A stretch of 51,441 bases of DNA from Bacteroidota bacterium (GTDB lineage Bacteria > Bacteroidota > Bacteroidia > Flavobacteriales > Weeksellaceae): contig JAEWZO010000008.1 of the NCBI GenBank assembly GCA_023458415.1, positions 1-51,441 on the forward strand, read 5' to 3'. The position numbers and the translations under genes are program-made. Positions within the stretch are counted from its first letter, which is position 1. Each line of letters opens with the position of its first letter. Under the pieces are notes generated by a model. The model did no database searches. It worked only from the letters and a program-made list of their open reading frames with translations, and had not been told where the DNA came from. Below are positions 24,625 through 35,100 of this stretch, in pieces.

Positions 24625-25419
24625 ATGCAGAACTACCTCGATTTACTACAGCATATCTTAGACAACGGAACCGATAAAACTGACAGAACAGGAACCGGAA
24701 CGCGCAGCGTTTTTGGCTATCAGTTACGTTACGATTTAAGCAAAGGTTTTCCTTTGGTAACGACCAAAAAAGTTCACCTGAAATCCATTATTTACGAATT
24801 GCTGTGGTTTTTGAAAGGCGATACCAACATTAAATATTTAAAGGATAACGGAGTTTCCATCTGGAATGAATGGGCCGATGAAAACGGCGATTTGGGACCG
24901 GTTTATGGAGCGCAGTGGAGAAGCTGGAGAGGAGCAGATAACAAAGTGATTGATCAGTTTTCAGAGGTGATTGATCAGATTAAAACCAATCCCGATTCAA
25001 GAAGGTTGATCGTTTCTGCTTGGAACGCGGCAGAAATCCCGAATATGGCTTTGGCGCCTTGTCACACGATGTTTCAGTTTTACGTTGCCGATGGAAAATT
25101 ATCGCTGCAGTTGTATCAGAGAAGTGCAGATGTATTTCTGGGAGTTCCGTTCAATATTGCTAGTTATGCATTGTTGCTGATGATGGTTGCTCAAGTTTGC
25201 GATCTGGAACTGGGAGATTATGTGCATACTTTTGGCGATGTTCATATCTACAATAATCATTTTGATCAAGTAAAACGCCAGTTGGCCCGCGAACCGAAAA
25301 CGCTTCCGGAAATGAAACTGAATCCGGAAATCAAAGATATTTTTGAGTTTGATTTTGAAGATTTCACTTTAGAGAATTACGATCCGCATCCGGGAATTAA
25401 AGCACCTGTCGCGATTTAA
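24625..25419 (+). CDS. thyA: Thymidylate synthase
   Basis: A 264-aa cytosolic enzyme making dTMP from dUMP and methylene-tetrahydrofolate. Length and residue numbering match E. coli ThyA: nucleophile C146 in MALAPCHTMFQFY, the dUMP-phosphate arginines R21 (KTDRTGTGT) and R126-R127 (DSRRLIVSAWN), and LYQRSADVFLGVPFNIASYALL (~168-189). C-terminal PGIKAPVAI is typical. Folate-dependent dihydrofolate reductase (folA) is not adjacent. A leader hairpin precedes it and a terminator follows, so it is probably transcribed alone. Confidence 0.97.
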   Translation: MQNYLDLLQHILDNGTDKTDRTGTGTRSVFGYQLRYDLSKGFPLVTTKKVHLKSIIYELLWFLKGDTNIKYLKDNGVSIWNEWADENGDLGPVYGAQWRSWRGADNKVIDQFSEVIDQIKTNPDSRRLIVSAWNAAEIPNMALAPCHTMFQFYVADGKLSLQLYQRSADVFLGVPFNIASYALLLMMVAQVCDLELGDYVHTFGDVHIYNNHFDQVKRQLAREPKTLPEMKLNPEIKDIFEFDFEDFTLENYDPHPGIKAPVAI

Positions 25420-25449
25420 CTTTACGTAAAAACCAGCATCTTACATACG

Positions 25450-25498
25450 AACTTTGTCGGAGAAGAAATGAATAATTTAGACTTCGACAAAGTTTTTT
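25450..25498 (+). terminator. Terminator after thyA with a 25-base loop
   Basis: A 10-bp perfect stem AACTTTGTCG/CGACAAAGTT (25450-25459 with 25485-25494) is followed by a T-run to 25498. The loop contains an ATG (25468) that opens a longer but unlikely frame for the next gene. Confidence 0.75.
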
Positions 25499-25536
25499 GT
25501 TGTAACAAATACCCCAAATTTAAAACTTATCTGTAT

Positions 25537-25764
25537 ATGAAGTTTCTGAAAATAAACCTTGAAGAAAACGCCGGTATTGAGAAAATGGCTGATCTGCTTC
25601 TGATGATAAAAGGAATAAAATCAGTTGAAATTGTCGACGATTCCCAAACCGAAAGCGATCTTAAAAAAGCTTACGCTAAAACTAAAGACCAGCTGAAAAA
25701 AGGCGATTACGAAACTTTGGTAAACGACCTGTTCGATACCTTCTTAAACAGCAAAAAACCATAA
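25537..25764 (+). CDS. Small conserved-type protein of unknown function
   Basis: 75 residues from ATG at 25537. A longer frame from 25468 would begin inside the loop of the thyA terminator, so the downstream start is preferred. The protein has an alpha/beta look: a strand MKFLKINLE, a helix EKMADLLLMIKG, a strand KSVEIVDD, then a charged helical half rich in Lys and Asp (DLKKAYAKTKDQLKKGDYETLVNDLFDTFL). No transmembrane segment or signal peptide is present. I do not recognise the family; compactness resembles small antitoxin- or adaptor-like proteins, but no toxin is adjacent. It ends 8 bases before the M1 aminopeptidase gene and could share its transcript. Confidence 0.65.
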   Translation: MKFLKINLEENAGIEKMADLLLMIKGIKSVEIVDDSQTESDLKKAYAKTKDQLKKGDYETLVNDLFDTFLNSKKP

Positions 25765-25772
25765 ATATTCTT

Positions 25773-28286
25773 ATGAAAAAACTTATTGTCTCTCTGTCTC
25801 TACTTGGGATTTTCTTTAGCGGAAATATTTCTGCCCAAACCGAAACTTCCGGAAGACCGGAGGTTTACAGAGCAACCCACACCAAATCTACCGAGCTGAA
25901 GCATACCAAACTGAAAGTGAGTTTCGATTACGAAAAAGAGCACATGCACGGTGAAGAATGGTTAACAGCAAGTCCATATTTCTATCCGTCAGATTCTCTG
26001 GTTCTGGATGCAAAAGCGATGCTTATTCACGAAGTTGCACTGGACAGAAATGGTGCGAAAACTCCACTGAAATACAGCTACAAGGATGATATGCTGAAGA
26101 TTAATCTGGATAAATCCTACAACCGTAATCAGGATTATACAGTTTACATTAAATATACAGCACGTCCCAACGAAGTAAAACAGAAAGGAAGTGCGGCAAT
26201 CAGCGATGCTAAAGGACTTTACTTTGTTAATGCACAGGGAAAAGAAGGAAATAAGCCTACACAAATCTGGACACAAGGCGAAACCGAAGCGAGTTCTGCA
26301 TGGTTTCCAACAGTAGATAAGCCCAACCAGAAAACAACTCAGGAAATTTATATGACGGTTCCTGATAAATATGTCACGCTCTCCAACGGTTTACTGAAAT
26401 CTTCTACCAAACAATCAGGGGGACTTCGTACCGACCATTGGGTGATGATGGATAAGAAACATGCGCCTTATCTGTTTTTCATGGGCGTTGGTGATTATGC
26501 CGTTGTGAAAGACAAATGGAGAAATATTCCGGTGGATTATTACGTGGAAAAAGAGTATGAACCTTACGCACAGCAGATTTTCGGAAACACTCCGGAAATG
26601 CTTGAGTTTTTCTCGAAAATTCTGAACTACGATTATCCTTGGAGCAAATATGCACAGATTACAGCCAGAGATTACGTTTCAGGTGCAATGGAAAACACAA
26701 CCGCCGTTCTTCATCAGGAAATGGCTCAGCAAAAACCTGGACAGCTGATTGATGAAAACCGATGGGAAGATGTTATTGCTCACGAAGCTTTTCACCACTG
26801 GTTCGGGAATATTGTAACCACCGAAAGCTGGAGCAATCTTACCGTTAACGAATCTTTCGCGAATTATTCCGAATACCTCTGGAACGAGTACAAATACGGA
26901 AAAGATTTCGCTGATCATAAACTGATGGTGGCCGGAAAAACTTACTTCATGGATCCGGCGAATATTTCGAAAGATTTGGTGCGTTTCAATTATCACGCGC
27001 GTGAAGATATGTTCGATGGCGTTTCTTACAACAAAGGAGGCGCAATTCTTCACATGCTTAGAAATTATCTGGGCGACGAAGCTTTCTTTGGTGGACTGAA
27101 TCATTATCTGAAAGCCAACGAATACGGAACCGGAGAAGCACACCAGGTTCGTTTGGCGCTGGAAAAAGTTTCGGGTAAAGATCTGAACTGGTTTTTCAAT
27201 CAGTGGTTTTTTGGCAGCGGACATCCAAAATTATCATATACCTACAGTTACGAACCGGTGAAAAAGCAGGTTTTAGTGAATATCAATCAGGATCAGCTTG
27301 GTGGTAATTTCGAATTTCCATTAGCGATAGATTTATACGTTAACGGAAAGCCAGTTAGAAAAAATGTCTGGGTAAATGCGAAAGACAGGAATACATTCAG
27401 TTTCGCTGCGGCGAAAAACCCGGAGTTCATCAATATTAACGCAGACGGAATATTACTATCTGAAATAACTGAATCTAAAACGCCAGAAAATTATTTTACG
27501 CAGTATCAGAATTCCAAAGAATTTTTGAGTCGCTACAAAGCCGTCGAAAATGCCGCTGAAGACAAAGGTGTAAATCCTTCTGCTTTGAAAACTTTGGTTG
27601 CTGCTTTGAAAGACCAAAATTTCAGAATCAGGATGAAGGCGTTAAGCGGTTTAGATCTTTCAAAAGCTGATCAGCAGAAAGTTGCTCTTGCCGAAGTCGA
27701 AAAGTTAGCTTCGGGAGATCCTAAAACTCTGGTGCAATCTGCAGCGATTTCTGCTTTGGCCAAAACTGCAAACAGAAAATATTTGCAGCTGTTCGAGAAA
27801 AGTATCCGTTCCGTTTCTAATTCTGTAAAGCTAAGTTCCTTGGCTGCGGTAGCAGGAATGGATCCTCAGAGAGTGGTTGCTCTTTCCGAGAATATTGAGC
27901 TGGATGAAGCATCAGATGAAGTTATGGAAACTTTGTTACCGGTAATTGTGAAGAATAAACTCAACAATTTAATGCCTGCAATTGGCAGTACAGTTGCGTT
28001 TTACCCTTTTATTAAATTTCAGGATCCACAGTTTGGCGCTGCAGCGGAACAAGGATTCAACTGGATTATGAGTTCTGACAATATAAAAGCTACAGAAAAT
28101 ATTACCAAAATATTGAATCTTGCAAAAAGTCAGTTGGGTAGCAATCCACAGGCGAAAATGATGATTGTCCAAATGCTTCGCGACGGACTAACCAAGAAAA
28201 TGGAAGTTTTAAAAGCCAACCCTTCCAGTCCGACCATCAATCAGCAGATCGATTTGATTAATAAAACGATTGAAGCTTACAAATAA
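25773..28286 (+). CDS. Exported M1-family metallo-aminopeptidase
   Basis: An 837-aa zinc aminopeptidase. A signal peptide ends near GNISAQ (~22). The N-terminal beta domain precedes the catalytic domain with the substrate-binding GAMEN (304-308) and the zinc motif HEAFH-X18-E: H337, E338, H341 and E360. It therefore has every catalytic residue expected. The C-terminal ~260 residues (~575-837) are helical with HEAT-like repeats (FRIRMKALSGLDLSKADQQ, DPKTLVQSAAISALAKTA), typical of longer M1 enzymes. It likely trims N-terminal residues from peptides in the periplasm or at the surface. The preceding small gene is 8 bases away; a terminator follows. Confidence 0.93.
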   Translation: MKKLIVSLSLLGIFFSGNISAQTETSGRPEVYRATHTKSTELKHTKLKVSFDYEKEHMHGEEWLTASPYFYPSDSLVLDAKAMLIHEVALDRNGAKTPLKYSYKDDMLKINLDKSYNRNQDYTVYIKYTARPNEVKQKGSAAISDAKGLYFVNAQGKEGNKPTQIWTQGETEASSAWFPTVDKPNQKTTQEIYMTVPDKYVTLSNGLLKSSTKQSGGLRTDHWVMMDKKHAPYLFFMGVGDYAVVKDKWRNIPVDYYVEKEYEPYAQQIFGNTPEMLEFFSKILNYDYPWSKYAQITARDYVSGAMENTTAVLHQEMAQQKPGQLIDENRWEDVIAHEAFHHWFGNIVTTESWSNLTVNESFANYSEYLWNEYKYGKDFADHKLMVAGKTYFMDPANISKDLVRFNYHAREDMFDGVSYNKGGAILHMLRNYLGDEAFFGGLNHYLKANEYGTGEAHQVRLALEKVSGKDLNWFFNQWFFGSGHPKLSYTYSYEPVKKQVLVNINQDQLGGNFEFPLAIDLYVNGKPVRKNVWVNAKDRNTFSFAAAKNPEFININADGILLSEITESKTPENYFTQYQNSKEFLSRYKAVENAAEDKGVNPSALKTLVAALKDQNFRIRMKALSGLDLSKADQQKVALAEVEKLASGDPKTLVQSAAISALAKTANRKYLQLFEKSIRSVSNSVKLSSLAAVAGMDPQRVVALSENIELDEASDEVMETLLPVIVKNKLNNLMPAIGSTVAFYPFIKFQDPQFGAAAEQGFNWIMSSDNIKATENITKILNLAKSQLGSNPQAKMMIVQMLRDGLTKKMEVLKANPSSPTINQQIDLINKTIEAYK

Positions 28287-28311
28287 ACTTATTTATCAGT
28301 GTTAAAATTTT

Positions 28312-28339
28312 TGCCGGAGCAGCAGTTCCGGCATTTTTT
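28312..28339 (+). terminator. Terminator after the M1 aminopeptidase gene
   Basis: A 7-bp GC-rich stem TGCCGGA/TCCGGCA (28312-28318 with 28327-28333) is followed by six T. Confidence 0.85.
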
Positions 28340-28389
28340 GATTTTCTGATGGAAGATAATTTTCGGAGATTTGTATAAAATTAAGCAGT

Positions 28390-29715
28390 ATGATTTACGG
28401 TATTGAAGCGGCAAGCTTCCACGTTCCTTCCCTTTATTTAGAAATTAAAGATTTAGCAGAAAAAAGAAACATTGAGCCCGCGAAACTCGAGAGAGGTTTG
28501 GGGTTACACAAAATGGCTTTTCCAGATGTGCATGAAGATGCAGCAACTTTTGCTGCGGAAGCTTTACTGAAACTGATTAAAGATTACAACCTCAATCCAA
28601 AAGAAATTTCCCGCATTTATCTCGGTACCGAAAGTGCCTTGGATGCAGCAAAACCTACCGCAACCTATGCGATGAAAATGGTGGAAGCAGTTCTGGAAAA
28701 GGACTTCGGAGCAAGATGTTTCAAAAACTGTGATGTGGTGGATATGACGTTCGCTTGCGTAGGCGCTGTAGACGCTTTGCAGAACTGCCTGGATTTCTGC
28801 CGTGCAAATCCCGGTAAAAAAGCCGTGGTAATTGCATCAGATTATGCAAAATATGAGCTGGAAAGCTCGGGCGAATATACCCAGGGTGGAGGCGCAGTTG
28901 CAGTTCTTTTGTCAGATCATCCTCAACTTTTGGAAATCGAAAATGTGTACGGTGTAGCCACAGAAAGTGTTTTCGATTTCTTTAAACCAAGAAGGGCAGC
29001 GTTGAAATCTGATCTGAAATCTGCCGCAGCATCCATGCCCGATAAAATTGAAATTTTTACTGACGAACCGGTTTTTGATGGGCAATATTCCAACCAGTGT
29101 TATCAGGACAGAATTCGCGAAGCTTACGAACATTACAAAGAGCAAACAGGACTCGAAAAACCTTATGAAAACTGGCGTTACCTAATTTTCCATTTACCCT
29201 ATGCGTTTCACGGGAAAAGAGTTTTTACCGAACTTTTCAGCCTCGAGAACAATCTTCCGTACGGAACTCCCGACGAGCAGAAAGCTGTTGCAAAATCCGA
29301 AGAATATTTAAGCTTCATCAACCGAAAAATTGAGCCTTCACAACGCGCTTCCTCCGAAGTGGGCAATATGTACACGGCCTCGGTTTTCATGGCTTTGCTT
29401 TCGGCAATGCAGGTGAGTTACGATAATCAGGAAGATCTTAAGGATCAGAAAATTGGGTTTTTAGCCTACGGAAGCGGTTCGAAAGCGAAAGTTTTTGCCG
29501 GAAAAGTAGGAAAATCCTGGCGCGAAGTAGTTCAGAAATGGAATGTTTTTGAGAATTTAAAAAACAGAAAAGCCATTGATTTTGAAACCTACGAAAAACT
29601 TCACCGAAAACAACTGGAATCGTCGGTAAATTCAGATTATAAAGGTTTTGGATTAAACCAGATTGAAACAGAAAATCCGGTTTTGGTTGGATCGCGATAC
29701 TACGATTATCGATAA
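28390..29715 (+). CDS. Hydroxymethylglutaryl-CoA synthase
   Basis: A 441-aa cytosolic enzyme condensing acetyl-CoA with acetoacetyl-CoA to HMG-CoA, the entry step of the mevalonate route to isoprenoids. Flavobacteria are among the bacteria that use this route. Catalytic residues are evident: general base E81 in GTESALDAAKP and nucleophile C123 in DMTFACVGAVDAL, then YTQGGGAVAVLLS and LIFHLPYAFHGKR with the conserved His. SSEVGNMYTASVFMALLS and YGSGSKAKVF complete the thiolase-like fold. No other mevalonate gene is in the window. A strong terminator follows. Confidence 0.94.
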   Translation: MIYGIEAASFHVPSLYLEIKDLAEKRNIEPAKLERGLGLHKMAFPDVHEDAATFAAEALLKLIKDYNLNPKEISRIYLGTESALDAAKPTATYAMKMVEAVLEKDFGARCFKNCDVVDMTFACVGAVDALQNCLDFCRANPGKKAVVIASDYAKYELESSGEYTQGGGAVAVLLSDHPQLLEIENVYGVATESVFDFFKPRRAALKSDLKSAAASMPDKIEIFTDEPVFDGQYSNQCYQDRIREAYEHYKEQTGLEKPYENWRYLIFHLPYAFHGKRVFTELFSLENNLPYGTPDEQKAVAKSEEYLSFINRKIEPSQRASSEVGNMYTASVFMALLSAMQVSYDNQEDLKDQKIGFLAYGSGSKAKVFAGKVGKSWREVVQKWNVFENLKNRKAIDFETYEKLHRKQLESSVNSDYKGFGLNQIETENPVLVGSRYYDYR

Positions 29716-29724
29716 CAATTATAT

Positions 29725-29753
29725 AAAAAGCCGTTCCAAAAGAGCGGCTTTTT
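29725..29753. terminator. Terminator after HMG-CoA synthase
   Basis: A 12-bp stem with one G-U pair (29725-29736 with 29742-29753, loop CAAAA) has A-rich left and T-rich right arms. The converging lipoprotein gene may also use it. Confidence 0.85.
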
Positions 29754-29831
29754 AATTTGCAAGTACTGATTGTTTTTTAGAAAGCCTTATCTCCTCGTGC
29801 GATTACTATTAGCGCAGGAATGTAAAATGAA

Positions 29832-30656
29832 TTACATATTTTCTGTTGTTTTTTCGTGTGAATCTGGTATTATCTGAGACGTTGATTTAGTATTAAAGGC
29901 TAAATTTTTCTGTTGATGAAGCTTCCATAACCAGTAAATCCCACCTAAAGGAATTCCGAAAGTCCACACCGAGCCAAGATATCCCATAAATGAAAATCCA
30001 ACACCAAACAAAATCTGAAAGTTCAGAAGCTTATACGAAAGGCCGTCGACCGCAGCATAAGAGATTGCCGGTACATTTAAAACAATAACTGCAAGGTATT
30101 TTATCCATTTTCTCTTTAAATTGCTTTTCTTTATTTTTCTGATGACATAAATATTGAATAATAAAACAGTTAATGGCAGAATTCCGAAAAGCCAGAACAG
30201 CAACATATTGGGTTTCTCTGCTTTTATCTCCAAAGTGTGTATGTTGAGAATTTTATTGGAGGTGTCATCAAATAAAACCTGAAATACGCCAAGATTTTTT
30301 CCATTTGAAAATTCAATGTGGGCCAGTGTTGTATTCGGTGGTGTATTATCACTGGCAACCGTGGAGCGTTTCTTTTCGGCTTTCATGAGCGAATATTCAA
30401 AATTTCCATCTCCAAAATTGCTGCCTATTACAGCTCTGAACTGATCTAAACCGGATTTCAGTGAATCCTGGTTTGTCTTTTTTGCCGTTTCGTGATCCGT
30501 TGCCATCATACTTACACACTCGTCGTAATCTTTATCCATCAGCGCTTCAACAAAATTTTCAGTTTTGTCTTTGTATGTGAGAGAATTTTTAATGAAATCA
30601 CAACTTGTAAATAAAGCTAAGCTTACAAGCAGTGTAAAAGCGGAAAATTTCGTCAT
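29832..30656 (-). CDS. Lipoprotein with C-terminal membrane segments, unknown function
   Basis: 274 residues. The N-terminus is a lipoprotein signal with cysteine 19 (ALFTSC). Residues ~30-150 form a soluble domain (NFVEALMDKDYDECVSMMATD, VFQVLFDDTSNKILNIHTLEI) resembling the DUF3887/NTF2-like domains that measure a few helices and a sheet. Then come about four hydrophobic segments: MLLFWLFGILPLTVLLFNIYV, KYLAVIVLNVPAISYAA, FQILFGVGFSFMGYLG and FGIPLGGIYWLWKL, followed by a polar tail. A lipid anchor combined with several inner-membrane helices is unusual; the signal may instead be an uncleaved first helix. I do not recognise the family. The symporter gene upstream is on the same strand, 110 bases away. 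Confidence 0.65.
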   Translation of the reverse strand: MTKFSAFTLLVSLALFTSCDFIKNSLTYKDKTENFVEALMDKDYDECVSMMATDHETAKKTNQDSLKSGLDQFRAVIGSNFGDGNFEYSLMKAEKKRSTVASDNTPPNTTLAHIEFSNGKNLGVFQVLFDDTSNKILNIHTLEIKAEKPNMLLFWLFGILPLTVLLFNIYVIRKIKKSNLKRKWIKYLAVIVLNVPAISYAAVDGLSYKLLNFQILFGVGFSFMGYLGSVWTFGIPLGGIYWLWKLHQQKNLAFNTKSTSQIIPDSHEKTTENM

Positions 30657-30766
30657 AGATTTTACTGTAAGGAATTGGGTTTGTAGGTTTGCTCACAGCA
30701 TCTCAAATATGCATATATTTTTTAGATCTTCAAAATTTATGTTCGGAGACGGTTGAATTTTCAAAT

Positions 30767-31999
30767 TTATACTGAAAACTCCTTTGGTTCCTCAAATTTT
30801 TCACCAGAAATTTTTGTCGCAAACATAGCTGCGACGGTGTCGCCGGTAGAGTTTAGAACCGTTGCCAACGGATCAACCAATGTTCCGATAATAATCACGG
30901 CAGGAATTGCTTCCACAGGAAGATTGTAAGCAGAAATCATGAGCATTTCGCCAATATAACCACCGTTTGGAATTCCGCCTGCGACAATACTTACAAAAAT
31001 CGTAATTCCCAATGCGAGCAGAAGATTGGCGGGATCGAAAAAATTTTCTCCGATAATCAAAAAAGCCACATAAATTTTGATAATCGACGACATCGAAGAA
31101 CCGTTTTTATGTAGTGTACTTCCAATCGGGATTACGATATTGGCGATAGAATCCGGAACTCCGATTTTTGACGCCGCCTGAAGATTCGCAGGCATTGTCG
31201 CAAAACTGGAACATGTACTGATCGCGGTAAGCGAAGGATAAATATTGTTTTTCCAGAATTTTCTTACACCGTCTTTTCCTTTTGCTGCAAATGCGTAAAG
31301 CGTGAAAAAAACAAAGAAGTAAATAATTCCCGCAACGTAATAAAGACCGAGAGGTTTAGCGTAAAAACCAAAAAGTTGCGGTCCGATGGTTGCAACCTGA
31401 TACGCAAAATACGCTCCCAATCCGATTGGTGCTGCCTTCATCACAATCAGCAGAAGTTCTTTCATTACTTCATAGCCGGATTTCACAAAATTTCTGAAAA
31501 CCATGCCGTGTTCACCGGTTTTACGGATTGCCGTTCCGGTGAGAAATGCAAAGATGAGCAAAGCCAACATGTTCTGTCTTGAAAAAAGCTGTGTAAATTC
31601 TCCCACTGTAAAAAACGAAACGATACGGTCGCCCCAGGTTTTTTCGGCTCCGGAATTTTCAAGATTTTCGGCAGAGTTCATTCCGACCGCTTCTGTTGGA
31701 AAAAAGTAAACTGCTGCAATGGTGAAAATCGCCGCAGTGATGATGAACAGCAGAAAAGTGAAAATCATTGAAAAAATAATTTTCCCAAATTTCGATTCCT
31801 GCTCCAAACCTGCAATGGAATTGGCAACTGCAAAAAATACCAGCGGAACAACACTTACAAAAAGAAGATTAAGGAAAATATCGCCCAACGGTTTTAAATA
31901 AACCACCGTTTCCGGTAGAAAAACACCCACGAAACTTCCAGCAATAATACCCAACATTAGCAATATAATTCCGGAATAGTTTTTCAGTATTGTATTCAT
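30767..31999 (-). CDS. Dicarboxylate/amino acid:cation symporter (DAACS family)
   Basis: A 410-aa inner-membrane secondary transporter of the glutamate/aspartate/C4-dicarboxylate family (GltP/GltT-like). Eight hydrophobic segments plus two re-entrant loops are expected. The signature serine-rich loop is seen as TCSSFATMPANLQAASKIGVP (~238-258; canonical SSSSATLP-type), followed by VIPIGSTLHKNGSSM and the second loop region GGIPNGGYIGEMLMIS. C-terminal DPLATVLNSTGDTVAAMF carries the substrate-binding Asp, Asn and Asp of the family. Substrate, whether Glu, Asp, succinate or Ser/Thr, cannot be resolved by eye. A TATCTTTG element lies 14 bases upstream of the ATG. Confidence 0.9.
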   Translation of the reverse strand: MNTILKNYSGIILLMLGIIAGSFVGVFLPETVVYLKPLGDIFLNLLFVSVVPLVFFAVANSIAGLEQESKFGKIIFSMIFTFLLFIITAAIFTIAAVYFFPTEAVGMNSAENLENSGAEKTWGDRIVSFFTVGEFTQLFSRQNMLALLIFAFLTGTAIRKTGEHGMVFRNFVKSGYEVMKELLLIVMKAAPIGLGAYFAYQVATIGPQLFGFYAKPLGLYYVAGIIYFFVFFTLYAFAAKGKDGVRKFWKNNIYPSLTAISTCSSFATMPANLQAASKIGVPDSIANIVIPIGSTLHKNGSSMSSIIKIYVAFLIIGENFFDPANLLLALGITIFVSIVAGGIPNGGYIGEMLMISAYNLPVEAIPAVIIIGTLVDPLATVLNSTGDTVAAMFATKISGEKFEEPKEFSV

Positions 32000-32012
32000 G
32001 CAGATTTTTTTT

Positions 32013-32020
32013 CAAAGATA
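32013..32020 (-). promoter_or_regulatory. -7 promoter element of the DAACS symporter gene
   Basis: Minus strand TATCTTTG, a full TAnnTTTG match, 13 bases before the ATG. No TTG seen at -33. Confidence 0.5.
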
Positions 32021-32117
32021 AATGATTCGTTGAGGTTTTCGCCGCCGATTGATTTTATTTCAATAAAAAATAATAGCATCAGAATGTTTTAGTAAATTCG
32101 TTAGAATGTAATTGAGT

Positions 32118-35100
32118 ATGAGAAAGACTTTACTTTTTCTTCTTTCTTTTTTCTGTATTTATGTGCAGTCGCAGATTTGTGCCGTACCTCGGATTACGGA
32201 TGCGTTAGGGAATGAAGAAGTTTTAGTCGACTGTTCCTACCCGATGCAAAACAATGGGAAATGCCTGTCGCTATCTGTGGATTATCCTAAGTTTTTTTCA
32301 ACCGATCAATATCAGGTTACCTCACAGAGCTTTCTGCCGGTTGTTCCATTGAACAGCGGTACTGCTTTAAATGCAAACTACGACGATTTGTTTGCGGAGA
32401 AGCTTTCCCTTCCTTTTGATTTTTGTTTTTATGGCGTGTCCTACAACGAGCTGGTCGTTGGCTGCAATGGGTTGATAACTTTTGACCTGTCACAACTTGG
32501 AAACGTAAGCTATCCAAATATCACGGCGAATAATCCTAGTCCGCAGTTGCCTAAAAATTCCATATTTGGTGTTTTGTCGGACATGGTTTTTTCAGCGGCC
32601 GACGATTCTGAAATTTACTATTCTGTAATCGGTTCAGCTCCTTGCAGAAAATTTGTGGTCAATTTTTATCGGGGAAGAATGGCCGGTTGTGAAGAGCGTA
32701 TTTCTTCACAAATCGTTCTACATGAAGGAAGCAACGAGATAGATGTTTTTGTTGAGAGCAAACCTTTGCCTTGTGGGAGTGCGAAGTTTCGTGAGTCTCT
32801 TATCGGAATTCAGAACAAAGATGGAACTATTGGTGCGACACCTCCCGGAAGACAAACCGGAGTATGGTCCGCCCAGAATGAAGGATGGAAATTTTCGCCG
32901 GCAGGTGGAGAAATAATGCCGATTTTTTCGTGGAAAAATTCGTCGGGAGAAACTGTGGGAAGCGCTGCGACAGTGAGTGTTTGTCCTGAAAAAAATGAAG
33001 TTTATTCTGTTGAGATTAGCTACTCCGCCTGTGGTAAAACCTATAAAACTACCGACGCGATTGCGGTAAATTTTGCACCCGATTTTCCTTTGGCCAATGA
33101 TTTTACGGTACTGCTTTGTTCAGGAAATGCTTCCGGCGAAAATGTCGACTTAAACAGTTATCAAACTTCACTAACGCCCAATCCATCTGCCAATTTTAAT
33201 TTTACATTTCATCTGTCGCAGTCAGACGCGGAGAGTAGACTGAACCCGCAACCAACGAACGTTGTGATAACTTCATCAGCCACATATTTTGTTCGGGTAG
33301 AGAGTAAATCCAATACTTCGTGTTTTAGGGTTTCTCTCCTGCAGCTGGATTTTATTTCCAACGCAGTAAGCAGCAATGTTACAGTGTGCGATTTAAACGG
33401 TGACGGTATTGAAACTAATTTCGTGCTGTCGCGACTAAGAAATCAATTGATATCTTCGGGCGCAAGCGGCACTTTGGAATTCTACGCAACGGCAGCAGAT
33501 GCCAACAACTCTGTGAATCATATAACGACAATGAACCTTACTGCAACTTCTGTTTTTTGGGTTCGGTTCAATTCTGGAGGTTGTTCTTTGGTTCATGGTC
33601 CGGTTTCGGTGAATTTTTCTGCAGGTCCGGTAATAAACACGCCGGTCACATTTTCAGACACACTTTGTGATATTCATGCAAATGGCTTGGAACCTTATTC
33701 CTTTTCAAATATAGATTCACTTATAACTTCGGACACGAGTTTACAAATCAAATATTATTCAACTTATGATCAGGCGGTTAGCGGAACGGGAGATTCAATG
33801 TTCATGGTTACAGAAGGAACAAGCATTATTTATGCACGTGTCGAAATTCCAGGAGGTTGTTATTCTATTGCGGAAGTTCACCTTATCATTACGTTCACAA
33901 AAGTTGAAGCAATCAACAAAAATGCAGTAATCTGCTTTGACGGAACAGAAGATAAAACTTTTGATCTGTCAGTCTTGGCCCAAGGTATGTTGCAAAGTGA
34001 AGATCCAGGTATTACGGTTACCTATTTTGATAATTATTTCAATGCAGTGGAGGGAAGTGCTGTTTATCAGATTCCGTTGAGCCAAACAATTACTGATAAC
34101 GGACCGAAAGTTTTTAAAGAGTTTTTTGTCCGTTTCGAGAACAGTTCAGGTTGTTACACAGTTCGTTCTCTCACGGTGACGCTTCTTCATCCACAAGCCG
34201 CACAAACCAGTTTTCAGGTTTGTGATAAAAACAACGATGGTCAAGAAAGTGTGAACCTATCTGTTTTCCGAGCATCTATATTGGGAGTGCAAAGTGGGTC
34301 TGTTACATTCTTTTCTGTGGCAGACGGAACTGGAATAATTAATACTCCGGTAACAGTAAACGGAAACTTGCAGGTTTGGGCACAGGTAAATGTAGAAGGC
34401 TGTACGGAAATCTATCCAATCCAGATATCTCTTGTCCCGGTTCCCAACGTTACATCAGAGATTACAAAGATTAACAATAATCAATGTGATAACAACAATG
34501 ACGGAACAGAATTATTCGATTTAACAGCATTACAACAGGAAATTTACAGTGGTGCGCAACCGGTGATTTTCAGTTGGTATAGCGGTTACGATGCAACTTC
34601 GGATACTTTTCAAGGGTTTATTAGTAATCCCACTGTTTACGAGGCAGGAAGCACATCTACGGTTTTTGCGAAAGTCACTTCGGTTTCGGGGCATTGTCAT
34701 TCAGTAAGTAAAATTACGATTGTCAACCATTTTCTTCCTGCAATAAAACTTAGAAATAATGCGGTCTTGAAGAAATGCGATTACGATTTTAATCTTCAGG
34801 AAAGTTTCACACTTTCTGACGCAATAGACCAGATTTTTATTCAGTCCGAAAATACTGTTCCGCTGAGCGATATTGCAATTACGTACTATGCAACAAAGGA
34901 ACATGCTGATGCAGGTTTGCCGGGAAATCAGATTGCTGTCACGCAGATTACAACAATTTCAGAAGTTACCGTTTGGGCAAGATTTACTGACAGTAATGGT
35001 TGTTTTTCTACCGCGCCAATTCTTCTGAAAACCTATCTTCCTCCGAAAGCAATCAGCAGCACAATTACGATATGTGATACTGATCTGGATGGGATTCCGC

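Noticed and set aside
32112..32114. TTG as start codon of the giant adhesin
   Set aside because: ATG two codons later begins a standard signal peptide.
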